Origin: Gemmatimonadota bacterium
GTDB taxonomy: Bacteria; Gemmatimonadota; Gemmatimonadetes; Gemmatimonadales; GWC2-71-9
DNA length: 15,196 bases
Direction: 5' to 3'
Assembly (NCBI GenBank): GCA_003222235.1
Contig: QHVD01000225.1
Coordinates: 4,949-20,144 of the forward strand
The notes below the pieces were generated by a model. It did no database searches. It saw nothing but the letters and a program-made list of their open reading frames with translations, and was not told the origin of the DNA. Below, piece by piece: positions 7,321 to 13,976 of the stretch (position 1 is the first letter of the stretch; every line of letters starts with the position of its first letter). The position numbers and the translations under genes are program-made.

Positions 7321-8171
7321 TCCACCCGCCCGCGCGGCTCGATGCCCCGGGAGCGCTCGCCAATGTCGTCGGCCCCCGGCTCGCCGTCCGTGATCACGAT
7401 CGGCCCCGCGATCTCGGCCTCTTCGCCCTCACTCTCCTCGTCCAGGAATCCCAGGAACACCGCGCGCAGCACGCCGTAGGCCATGTAGGCCACGCCCAGC
7501 GGGAAGAAGAATGCGTCGTGCTCGAGCAGCCCGAATACGAGGATAAACAAGATCGTGACGAGTCCCAAGAGCCCGCGCACGGTCCGCAGCCCCGCCCGCG
7601 GCACCGTGGCGTAGCGCACGTTGCTGACCATCAGGATCGTGAGCAGGATCACCAGCAGCTGCATCGTGTGATGGCGCGGCAGGTAGCGGAACACCACGCG
7701 GTAGAGATCGGTCGTGGTGAACGGATAAAAGGTGGCGAGCGTCATCCCCGCAGCCGGGGAGGGAAGGCCGACGAAATGCCGTTTGGTGCGCCCCGCCTGC
7801 GTGATGTTGAAACGCGCCAGCCGGATCGCCGCCGCCATGACGTAGAAGTAGCAGAAGATCCACTCCGCCTGTCCCCCGCTCGTGAACTCGAGCTGGTAGA
7901 TGAGAAAGGCGGGCGCCACGCCGAAGCTCACCACGTCCACCAGGCTGTCGAGCTCAGCGCCGAACCGCGTCCCGGCCCCGGAGAGCCGCGCCACGCGCCC
8001 GTCGAGCGCATCCAGGATCCCGGCGACGACGACGTACCAACCGGCCCGATAGAACTCGCCTCGGGAGGCCAGCACGATCGACCATATGCCGAAGAACAGA
8101 TTGAACAGCGTGAAGAGGCTCGGGACGACGATGACGACGCGTCGCATGCTGGGGCGGGGGAAACGCCTCAT
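7317..8171 (-). CDS. pssA: CDP-diacylglycerol--serine O-phosphatidyltransferase
   Basis: Makes phosphatidylserine from CDP-diacylglycerol and serine; integral membrane enzyme. 284 residues. The CDP-alcohol phosphatidyltransferase motif D-x2-D-G-x2-A-R-x8-G-x3-D-x3-D is complete at Asp54, Asp57, Gly58, Ala61, Arg62, Gly71, Asp75 and Asp79 (DALDGRVAR...GAELDSLVD). Several hydrophobic segments follow (roughly residues 12-32, 80-120, 140-150, 171-185, 206-240). The C-terminus is acidic and polar (DEESEGEEAE...), likely cytoplasmic. The ATG overlaps the psd stop as ATGA. A second in-frame Met at residue 9 is an alternative start. Phosphatidylserine feeds Psd, the adjacent gene. The assignment to PssA rather than PGP synthase rests on the neighbouring psd, the multi-helix length and general similarity. 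Confidence 0.93.
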   Translation of the reverse strand: MRRFPRPSMRRVVIVVPSLFTLFNLFFGIWSIVLASRGEFYRAGWYVVVAGILDALDGRVARLSGAGTRFGAELDSLVDVVSFGVAPAFLIYQLEFTSGGQAEWIFCYFYVMAAAIRLARFNITQAGRTKRHFVGLPSPAAGMTLATFYPFTTTDLYRVVFRYLPRHHTMQLLVILLTILMVSNVRYATVPRAGLRTVRGLLGLVTILFILVFGLLEHDAFFFPLGVAYMAYGVLRAVFLGFLDEESEGEEAEIAGPIVITDGEPGADDIGERSRGIEPRGRVD

Positions 8172-8821
8172 GACAGAGACTCCGCCAGCACGGTAACGCC
8201 GGCCCGGACCCGTTCGCCCACGGCCACGCGCACGGCCGCGCGACCGGCCACCGGCACGAACACGTCCACCCGCGACCCGAACCGGATGATCCCCATTCTG
8301 TCGCCCTGGCCGACGCGCTGGCCGGGCGTGCCATCGGTGATGATCCGGCGGGCGATGAGCCCGGCGATCTGGCGCACCAGCAAGGGGCCCTGGGCCGTGC
8401 GGATTCCCACCGACGCTTGCTCGTTGTCGAGACTCGCCTTCTCGGCCGCCGCGTGCAAGAACTTCCCCGGGTTGTAGCGCAGCAGCTCGATCGTCCCCGT
8501 CGCGGGATATCGGTTCACGTGCACGTCGAACACGCTCATGAAAATCGAGATGCGGGTGGCCGGCGCCTTGAGGTACATCGGCTCATCGACCACGGCCACG
8601 TCCACGATCCTCCCGTCGGCCGGCGCGATCACGTACCGCTCCCCGCGCGGGCCCGTGCGCAGCGGATCGCGGAAAAAGACGACCAGCCATATGGCGATGA
8701 CCAGCAGAGCGACTTCGACCGCCCACATGCCGCGTCCCCACAGCGCGACACCCCACGCCCCCAGCGCCACGAGCGCCCATCCAGAAACGACGAACGGCCA
8801 GCCTTCGCGGGCCAACCTCAC
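8168..8821 (-). CDS. psd: Phosphatidylserine decarboxylase, short (archaeal-type) form
   Basis: Converts phosphatidylserine to phosphatidylethanolamine using a pyruvoyl group formed by self-cleavage. 217 residues with a GTG start. Two N-terminal hydrophobic segments (WPFVVSGWALVALGAWGVALW and WAVEVALLVIAIWLVVFF) precede FFRDPLR, APADGRIVDV, FMSVFDVHVNRYPATG and the self-cleavage motif RFGSRVDVFVP with Gly182-Ser183, where Ser would become pyruvoyl. The length matches the short Psd family rather than the longer E. coli type. The frame stays open upstream to 8953 through the repeats, but the GTG is chosen because GGAGG sits 4-7 bases ahead and because the upstream part is repeat-encoded (RIPHSALRT). 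End overlaps pssA by ATGA. Secure. Confidence 0.94.
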   Translation of the reverse strand: MRLAREGWPFVVSGWALVALGAWGVALWGRGMWAVEVALLVIAIWLVVFFRDPLRTGPRGERYVIAPADGRIVDVAVVDEPMYLKAPATRISIFMSVFDVHVNRYPATGTIELLRYNPGKFLHAAAEKASLDNEQASVGIRTAQGPLLVRQIAGLIARRIITDGTPGQRVGQGDRMGIIRFGSRVDVFVPVAGRAAVRVAVGERVRAGVTVLAESLS

Positions 8822-8825
8822 CGCC

Positions 8826-8833
8826 CCTCCTCC
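8826..8833 (-). promoter_or_regulatory. Shine-Dalgarno of psd
   Basis: Two overlapping GGAGG on the minus strand (8826-8830 and 8829-8833) lie 4 and 7 bases before the GTG at 8819-8821. They follow directly after the repeat stem and support GTG as the start. Confidence 0.75.
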
Positions 8834-8840
8834 ACCACCC

Positions 8841-8970
8841 CGAGTGCGGAGTGCGGAGTGCGGAATGCGGAGTCGCAAGGGAGGGTCGCTCGCCGAACGA
8901 CGCTCCCCCTGACACTCCGCACTGACCTTCCCTGGAAATTCCGCATTCCGCATTCCGCACTCCGCACTCG
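8841..8970. repeat. Inverted pair of heptamer arrays between purC and psd, hairpin-forming
   Basis: Fills almost all of the 154-base purC-psd gap. The left arm (8841-8871) reads CGAGTGCGGAGTGCGGAGTG followed by CGGAATGCGGA: units GCGGAGT and GCGGAAT with period 7. The right arm (8940-8970) reads ATTCCGC and ACTCCGC units in reverse. The 31-base arms are reverse complements except at one position, where a G faces a T, so an RNA stem would be closed with one G-U pair. A second, inner stem pairs AGGGAGGGTC (8878-8887) with GACCTTCCCT (8924-8933), again with one G-T/G-U pair. The right arm's extra copies make it five units long. No U-run follows, so it is not a standard terminator; it may stabilise or attenuate the mRNA at the border between purC and psd. 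Confidence 0.88.
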
Positions 8971-8975
8971 GCTGG

Positions 8976-9896
8976 TCACGCCATCTCCAACGCGCGTCCC
9001 GTCATCAGTCGATAGGCCTCCAGATACCGCTCGCTGGTCGCTCTCACGACCTCCGGCGGCAGGGGCGGCGGCGGCGCGTTCCCGTCCCACCCGCCCTGTT
9101 TCCGCAGGCCGGCGAGGTAGTCGCGCAGCGGCTGCTTGTCGAAGCTCGGCTGGCTCTTCCCGGGCTCGTAGCGGTCGGCGGGCCAGAAGCGGGAGGAGTC
9201 GGGGGTGAGGATCTCGTCGATCACCAGCAGCTCATCGTCGGGGCCGGTGCCGAACTCGAACTTGGTGTCGGCGATGATGATCCCGCGCGGCCCCGCGTAG
9301 GCCCGTCCCGCCTCGTACAGCGCGAGGCTGGCCTGCCGCAGCCGCCCGGCCAGCCGCGGCCCCAGCGCTCCGGCGAGGTGCGAGAACGTCACATTCTGGT
9401 CGTGGCCCGTTTCGGCCTTCGTAGCAGGGGAGAAGATCGGTGGGTCGAGCCGGGCGCTTTCGACGAGACCCTGGGGCAAGGGCTCTCCGGCGAGCGTGCC
9501 CGACTGCCGGTACTCGGCCCACGCCGACCCCGTGAGGTAGCCGCGGACCACGCACTCGAACGGCACCGGCGTAGTGCGGCGCACCAGCATCGCCCGGCCT
9601 GCGAGCAGGTCGCGGTGCTCGACCAGGCCCGGGATGCGGGCGGTGATGAGTCCCGCGTCGGCCGTGAGGAAGTGGCTCGGCATCACGTGCGCGAGCTCTC
9701 GAAACCAGAAGGCGCTCAGCTGGGTCAGGACCGCGCCCTTGTGCGGCACGGGCTCCCGCATCACGACGTCGAACGCGCTCACGCGGTCGCTTGCCACGAG
9801 CAGCAGGGTGCCGGCGCCGGCTTCGTAGACGTCGCGCACCTTGCCGCGGCGCACCAGGCGAAGGGGAAGCTGGCTCGCCACCAACGGCTCGATCAT
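8976..9896 (-). CDS. purC: SAICAR synthetase (phosphoribosylaminoimidazole-succinocarboxamide synthase)
   Basis: ATP-dependent joining of CAIR with aspartate to SAICAR. 306 residues, at the long end of the family (the E. coli enzyme is about 237; yeast Ade1, from memory, about 306). Seen: LVRRGKVRDVYEAG, LLLVASDRVSAFDVVM, PFECVVRGYLTGSAWAEY, KAETGHDQNVTF, IIADTKFEFG and VIDEILTPDSSRFW, all characteristic. The ATG overlaps the purB stop as ATGA. The stop precedes the repeat-filled gap to psd. The final 40 residues have a PPPPLPPEV stretch and a helical end as in the long form. Identity is secure. Confidence 0.97.
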   Translation of the reverse strand: MIEPLVASQLPLRLVRRGKVRDVYEAGAGTLLLVASDRVSAFDVVMREPVPHKGAVLTQLSAFWFRELAHVMPSHFLTADAGLITARIPGLVEHRDLLAGRAMLVRRTTPVPFECVVRGYLTGSAWAEYRQSGTLAGEPLPQGLVESARLDPPIFSPATKAETGHDQNVTFSHLAGALGPRLAGRLRQASLALYEAGRAYAGPRGIIIADTKFEFGTGPDDELLVIDEILTPDSSRFWPADRYEPGKSQPSFDKQPLRDYLAGLRKQGGWDGNAPPPPLPPEVVRATSERYLEAYRLMTGRALEMA

Positions 9897-11326
9897 ACGG
9901 TGACCTCGGCGGCCGCCGCGGCGGGCGCGACGGCGTCAATGCGAGCAAGGACGGGCGGGAGAACCTGCTCCAGAAAATCGTCCACCTGGCGGGGGGCGCG
10001 GCCGACGTACGCCTTCGGGTCGAGGTCGTCGGGCCTGATCGCCACCTTGAGCGCCTTGAACGCGGGGTCCCGCGCCAGGCGCTCGAGCAGGTCGTTCGGC
10101 GCCCCCCGCTCGGCGACCGCCTGCGCCACAGCGAGGCTGTGAGCGCGGATTACCTCGTGAAGCCGCTGCCGGTCGCCCCCGGCTTTGACGGCCCGCATCA
10201 GGACCCCCTCGGTCGCGAGGAAGGGCATCTGGGTCGCAACCTGCCGGGCGATCACCGCTTCGCGGACCTCGAGCCCGGCGGCGACGTTCGTCGTGAGGAC
10301 GAGAATCCCATCCGTGGCGAGGAACGCCTCCGGGAGCACGAGGCGGCGGTTGGCGCTGTCATCGAGCGTCCGCTCGAGCCATTGCTCGGCGGCCGTGTGC
10401 CAGCCGTTGCCCTGGAGCTCGATCACGAAGCGCGCCAGACTCGTCATGCGCTCCGCGCGCATCGGATTCCGCTTGTAGGCCATCGCGCTCGAGCCCACCT
10501 GCTCGGGTTCGAACGGCTCGAGGATCTCCCCCTCGTGCTGCAGCAATCGGAGATCGGTCGCGAACTTCGCGGCCGAGGCGGCGATCCCCGAGAGGGCGGC
10601 GAGCACCTGGGCGTCCAGCTTCCGGGTGTACGTCTGGCCGGTCACCGCAAACAGCTTCGTGAACCCCATCTTCCGCGCAACCCGAACATCGAGCTCGCGA
10701 ACCTTCTCGTCGTCACCCCCGAACAGCTCCAGGAAGCTCGCCTGGGTGCCCGTCGCCCCCTTCACACCCCGGAACTGCATGGTATCGAGGCGGTGCAGCA
10801 GCTCCTCGGCGTCGAGGAGGAACTCCTGCATCCACAGGGTCGCCCGCTTGCCGACGGTGGTGACCTGCGCCGGCTGGAAGTGCGTGTAAGCAAGGCAGGG
10901 GACGTCGCGGTAGCGACGCGCCAGCTTGGCGAGCGCGACGAGGACGGCGGCGATGCGGCCGAGCAGGAGCTCGAGGCCCTCGTGCATGAGGATCAGGTCG
11001 GCGTTGTCCGTGACGTACGCGCTCGTCGCTCCGAGGTGGATGTACGGACGGGCCGCCGGCGCCTGCTCGCCGAGGTGATGGATGTGGGCCATGACATCGT
11101 GGCGCAGCCGCTTCTCGTGCTCGGCGGCGCGCTCGAGGTCGGCGTCGTCGACGTGCTCGCGCACCTCCGCCAGCGCGTGCTCGGGGATGTCGAGACCGAG
11201 CTCTTTCTCGGCCTCCATCAGTGCGAGCCAGAGCCGCCGCCACAGCCCGATGCGCCGCCGCTCTCCCCACAGCGCCTGCATCGCCGGGGAGGCATACCGC
11301 TGGGACAAGGGTGAGCTGTACGTCAA
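9893..11326 (-). CDS. purB: Adenylosuccinate lyase, resembling the animal ADSL type
   Basis: Releases fumarate from SAICAR and from adenylosuccinate. 477 residues with a TTG start that overlaps the upstream stop as TTGA; an ATG 36 bases earlier would need a longer overlap. Seen: EEKRLRHDVMAH-like stretch (EHEKRLRHDVMAH), IHLGATSAYVTDNAD, YTHFQPAQVTTVGKR with presumed catalytic His149, FRGVKGATGTQASFLELF, and the fumarase/aspartase-superfamily signature GSSAMAYKRNP at 278-288. The usual signature reads GSSxMPYKxNP; here the Pro is Ala. The text resembles human ADSL as I remember it more than the short bacterial PurB of B. subtilis (about 430 residues), including THFQPAQ, FRGVKGTTGTQASFL and WFERTLDDSANRR. 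The relation to ADSL is from memory and would need alignment. Enzyme identity is secure. Confidence 0.96.
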   Translation of the reverse strand: MTYSSPLSQRYASPAMQALWGERRRIGLWRRLWLALMEAEKELGLDIPEHALAEVREHVDDADLERAAEHEKRLRHDVMAHIHHLGEQAPAARPYIHLGATSAYVTDNADLILMHEGLELLLGRIAAVLVALAKLARRYRDVPCLAYTHFQPAQVTTVGKRATLWMQEFLLDAEELLHRLDTMQFRGVKGATGTQASFLELFGGDDEKVRELDVRVARKMGFTKLFAVTGQTYTRKLDAQVLAALSGIAASAAKFATDLRLLQHEGEILEPFEPEQVGSSAMAYKRNPMRAERMTSLARFVIELQGNGWHTAAEQWLERTLDDSANRRLVLPEAFLATDGILVLTTNVAAGLEVREAVIARQVATQMPFLATEGVLMRAVKAGGDRQRLHEVIRAHSLAVAQAVAERGAPNDLLERLARDPAFKALKVAIRPDDLDPKAYVGRAPRQVDDFLEQVLPPVLARIDAVAPAAAAAEVTV

Positions 11327-11991
11327 ACCGGGGCCTTCGCGCGCCCGACCAGCTTGTTCCAATCGGCGAGGAACTGATCGAGCCCGCGATCCGTGAGGGG
11401 GTGGAGCAACAGCTTGCGCAGTACATCGGGCGGCAGCGTCGCCACGTCGGCCCCGATCATCGCCGCCGCGACGACGTGCCGCGGGTGGCGGATCGACGCC
11501 GCGAGGATCTGTGTGTCAATCCGGTAGTTGTCGAAAATCGTGCGGGCCTCGCGGATCACGTCCATCCCTTCCTGGCCGACGTCGTCGAGCCGCCCGATGA
11601 AAGGGCTGACGTAGCTCGCGCCCGCCTTCGCCGCGATCAGACACTGCACGCTCGAGAAACACAGCGTGACGTTGGTCCTGATCCCGTCCGCCGCGAGCTG
11701 CCGCACCGCCACCATCCCGGCCTCCGTCATTGGGATCTTCACGACGATGTTGTCGGCGATCTCCGCGAGCCGCGCGCCCTCCGTCACCATCCCGTCCGTG
11801 TCCAGCGCCACCACTTCGGCGGACACCGGGCCCTCGACCACCGAGCAGATCTCCTTCAGCACGTCCTTGGGGTCGAGGTCACCCGCCTGCTTCGCCAAGA
11901 GCGAGGGGTTGGTGGTGACGCCGTCGATGAGGCCGGCCTGGGCCGCCCAGCTGATCTCTTTGAGACTCGCGGTATCGAGAAAGAACTTCAT
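11323..11991 (-). CDS. tal: Transaldolase, TalC/MipB small form
   Basis: Transfers dihydroxyacetone units in the non-oxidative pentose phosphate pathway. 222 residues, as for the small, decameric FSA/TalC subfamily. Seen: MKFFLDTASLKEI, GVTTNPSLLAK, the Schiff-base Lys85 in IVVKIPMTE, TNVTLCFSSVQ, and YVSPFIGRLDD. Position 131 is Phe where E. coli fructose-6-phosphate aldolase has Tyr131; by the known FSA/TalB Phe/Tyr switch this favours transaldolase over aldolase activity. The ATG follows the truA stop by 3 bases and its end overlaps purB by TTGA. Supplying pentose phosphate precursors would fit the purine genes, but that is inference. Confidence 0.93.
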   Translation of the reverse strand: MKFFLDTASLKEISWAAQAGLIDGVTTNPSLLAKQAGDLDPKDVLKEICSVVEGPVSAEVVALDTDGMVTEGARLAEIADNIVVKIPMTEAGMVAVRQLAADGIRTNVTLCFSSVQCLIAAKAGASYVSPFIGRLDDVGQEGMDVIREARTIFDNYRIDTQILAASIRHPRHVVAAAMIGADVATLPPDVLRKLLLHPLTDRGLDQFLADWNKLVGRAKAPV

Positions 11992-11994
11992 CGG

Positions 11995-12780
11995 TCACGC
12001 CTCGGCGTAGAGGTCCGTGGGGTAGCGTACCGCCACCAGGTACAGCCCCTGGGGCGGGGCGGGAGGACTTGCCGCCTGGTTGTCCGTCGCCGTAAGCAAG
12101 CGGGAAAGGTCCGACTGCGGGCGCCGCCCCAGCGCGATGTCCACCATGGCGCCCACGAGGAACCGCACCATCCGATGGAGGAACCGGTCGGCCTCGATCG
12201 TGAAGGTCACCCCCGCGCCGTCGGTCCGCGGCGCCCAGTGAGTGAGCGCGACGCGACTGCGGTAGTGGGGCTTCGCCGAGCCCGGCCCCGTCGCGGCGAG
12301 GCCGCGGAAATCATGCTCGCCCAGGAGCGTTTCGGCCGCGCGCTGGAGCTGTCCAAGATCGAGCGGGCGTGCCAGCGCCCACTCGTAGGGCCGGCGAAAC
12401 GGGGACTGGGCGGCTTCCTCCGTCCCGATCAGGTAGCGGTAGCGCCGCGCGACGGCGCTGTTGCGCGCGTGGAACCCCGGCCGCATCGGATACAACCGCT
12501 CGACCCAGACGTCGCGCGGCAGCAGCGCATTCAAGGCCCGCCGCAGCCCGGCCGCATCCGCGGCCCAGCGCTCGTTCGCGGCAAAGCCGACGCCTTGACC
12601 CAGCGCGTGCACGCCGCTGTCGGTGCGTCCCGCACCCGTCGCCGGCGTGCGCCGGCCCGTCAGGCGCTCGAGCACGGCCTCGAACTCCGCCTGCACCGTC
12701 CGCCCCTCCCGCTGCCGCTGCCAGCCGACGAACCGGGCCCCGTCGTAATGGACCACGGCGAGGAAGGGCCTGCTCGTCAC
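11995..12780 (-). CDS. truA: tRNA pseudouridine(38-40) synthase
   Basis: Isomerises uridines 38-40 of the anticodon arm of many tRNAs. 261 residues. Seen: LAVVHYDGARFVGWQRQ at the N-terminus, the catalytic motif GAGRTDSGVHALGQ with Asp54, GFHARNSAVARRYRYLI and FLHRMVRFLVGAMVDIALGR. The start is a GTG (12778-12780); open frame upstream exists but enters the trpD promoter region. A promoter with its -10 only 6 bases before the GTG suggests the transcript may begin near or at the start codon, so truA would be leaderless or almost so. It is the first gene of the leftward operon. Identity is secure. Confidence 0.95.
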   Translation of the reverse strand: MTSRPFLAVVHYDGARFVGWQRQREGRTVQAEFEAVLERLTGRRTPATGAGRTDSGVHALGQGVGFAANERWAADAAGLRRALNALLPRDVWVERLYPMRPGFHARNSAVARRYRYLIGTEEAAQSPFRRPYEWALARPLDLGQLQRAAETLLGEHDFRGLAATGPGSAKPHYRSRVALTHWAPRTDGAGVTFTIEADRFLHRMVRFLVGAMVDIALGRRPQSDLSRLLTATDNQAASPPAPPQGLYLVAVRYPTDLYAEA

Positions 12781-12786
12781 GCGCCA

Positions 12787-12815
12787 AAGATAGGGAAAAA
12801 CGGGAGGCCGATCAA
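12787..12815 (-). promoter_or_regulatory. Predicted promoter of truA and the purine operon
   Basis: On the minus strand TTGATC (12810-12815, -35-like) and TATCTT (12787-12792, -10-like) are separated by 17 bases. Each matches four of six consensus bases. The -10 ends six bases before the GTG of truA, so transcription probably starts at or near the initiator, consistent with a leaderless mRNA. Assumes a sigma-70-like consensus for this organism. Confidence 0.5.
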
Positions 12816-12837
12816 GCCGCGCAACCCGTTGTCGTAT

Positions 12838-12867
12838 TTGACAAAAGCCGATTTTTCCGGATAGCTT
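12838..12867 (+). promoter_or_regulatory. Predicted promoter of trpD
   Basis: A perfect TTGACA (12838-12843) on the plus strand is followed after 18 bases by a weak TAGCTT (12862-12867). The start ATG lies at 12888, giving a short leader of about 14 bases without a Shine-Dalgarno. It shares the 107-base gap with the truA promoter, giving a divergent arrangement. The -35 is strong, the -10 is weak. Confidence 0.4.
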
Positions 12868-12887
12868 TGCCCAGCCCGATACCCGCG

Positions 12888-13955
12888 ATGCCAGTGGCTC
12901 CTCACTCCCCCCCGCGAGCCGCGCCGGTTCAGGAGGCGATCGCCGCCCTGGCCAACCGCGGCTCGCTCTCCGAACAACAGACGAGTGAGGTCTTCGGGTG
13001 CGTGATGCGGGGCGAAGCCACGCCGGCACAGATCGCGGCACTCCTGATGGGCCTGCGGTTGAAGGGGGAAACGGCCGCAGAGGTCGCGGGCGCCGCCCGC
13101 GCGCTCCGGGCCGCAATGGTGCGGGTAGAGGTTGAGGACCGCCACCTGGTGGACACCTGCGGCACCGGCGGCGGGGCCGTTTCCACCTTCAACATCTCGA
13201 CGGCCGCCGCGTTCGTCGCCGCGGGCGCCGGGGCGTCGGTCGCGAAGCACGGCAATCGCTCGTTTACGTCGCAGTGCGGCTCGGCGGACGTGCTCGAGGC
13301 GCTGGGGGTGCGGATCACGCTCGACGCCGCCCAGGCGGCGCGCGTGCTGCGCGAGGCGTGCGTCACGTTCCTGTTCGCGCCGAATTTTCATCCGGCGATC
13401 AGGCACGCGGGCCCGGTGCGGCGGGAGCTCGCCGTCCCGACCGTCATGAACCTGCTCGGGCCCCTGGCGAACCCTGCGGGGGTGCGGCGCCAGGTCGTGG
13501 GGGTCGCCGAGGGAGATCGGGCCGCGCTTCTGGCCGGGGCGCTCGCCCGGCTCGGCACGGAGCACGCGCTCGTCGTCTACGGGCGCATTGGGATGGACGA
13601 GATCTCACCCACCGGGATCACCGACATCTGGGAGGTGCGGGACGCGCAGGTCACAACGTGGGAGCTCGACCCCGCTCGCTACGGGCTGGCGATCGAGGAG
13701 GCCGGAGCCCTGAGGGGGGGCGACCCTGCCGCGAACGCCCTGCGGATCGAGCGGCTGCTTGCCGACGGCGGAGGAGGGGCCGACGCGCCAGGGCTCGCAG
13801 CCGTGGTGTTGAACGCGGGCGCGGCGATCTATGTCTCGGGGATCGCCCGGTCGTTCGAGGACGGCCTCGGGCGTGCGCGCCAGGTCCTCGCCTCGGGCGC
13901 CGCCCGAACCGCCCTCGAGCGGCTGCGCCGAGCTACTAGACGTCTAGACGGCTAG
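12888..13955 (+). CDS. trpD: Anthranilate phosphoribosyltransferase
   Basis: Second step of the tryptophan branch: anthranilate + PRPP to phosphoribosylanthranilate. 355 residues. Seen: the N-terminal helical domain with TPAQIAALLMGLRLKGET, the PRPP/Mg loop LVDTCGTGGGAVSTFNIST (about residues 87-105; most family members have VGTGGDG here), VAKHGNRS (residue 108 on), HPAIRHAGPVRRELAVPTVMNLLGPLANP and GMDEISPTG. The ATG at 12888 is chosen because it precedes the family's usual N-terminus; the frame is open far upstream but crosses the divergent promoter region. No SD is visible. The last six codons (TRRLDG and stop) lie inside an octamer array, so the tail is repeat-encoded. It converges with lexA, with only 21 bases between the stops. 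Identity is secure. Confidence 0.96.
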   Translation: MPVAPHSPPRAAPVQEAIAALANRGSLSEQQTSEVFGCVMRGEATPAQIAALLMGLRLKGETAAEVAGAARALRAAMVRVEVEDRHLVDTCGTGGGAVSTFNISTAAAFVAAGAGASVAKHGNRSFTSQCGSADVLEALGVRITLDAAQAARVLREACVTFLFAPNFHPAIRHAGPVRRELAVPTVMNLLGPLANPAGVRRQVVGVAEGDRAALLAGALARLGTEHALVVYGRIGMDEISPTGITDIWEVRDAQVTTWELDPARYGLAIEEAGALRGGDPAANALRIERLLADGGGGADAPGLAAVVLNAGAAIYVSGIARSFEDGLGRARQVLASGAARTALERLRRATRRLDG

Positions 13956-13967
13956 ACGTCTAGACGT
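13936..13967. repeat. Octamer tandem array across the trpD stop, word CTAGACGT x4
   Basis: Four consecutive units: CTAGACGT, CTAGACGG, CTAGACGT, CTAGACGT. The trpD stop TAG (13953-13955) is within the third. Adjacent units create two perfect 12-base palindromes CTAGACGTCTAG at 13936-13947 and 13952-13963, able to form cruciforms or RNA hairpins at the convergent trpD/lexA ends. CTAG, usually scarce in bacterial genomes, occurs four times here and once more at 13977. Could serve as a bidirectional termination aid; not a standard terminator. Confidence 0.85.
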
Positions 13968-13976
13968 CGAGTACTT

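Noticed and set aside
8822..8953. N-terminal extension of psd through the repeat (peptide with RIPHSALRT)
   Set aside because: The extra residues are the translation of heptamers, and a strong SD with a GTG lies directly at the expected N-terminus.
8841..8970. CRISPR array or intrinsic terminator
   Set aside because: Units are 7 bases in direct tandem without spacers, and no U-run follows the stem in the transcript.
8841..8970. Insertion sequence remnant or MITE
   Set aside because: The arms are inverted, but no target duplication was recognised at the flanks (CCC/GGC) and arms consist of tandem words; kept as a repeat without a mobile label.
9791..12864. Two long plus-strand open frames opposite purB, tal and truA
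   Set aside because: No recognisable domain, and the minus strand holds complete enzymes with catalytic residues; long open shadows are expected at this GC content.
12787..12887. Purine riboswitch or PurR-type operator before the operon
   Set aside because: The gap is 107 bases, shared by two promoters, and no aptamer-like or PurR-box palindrome is visible.
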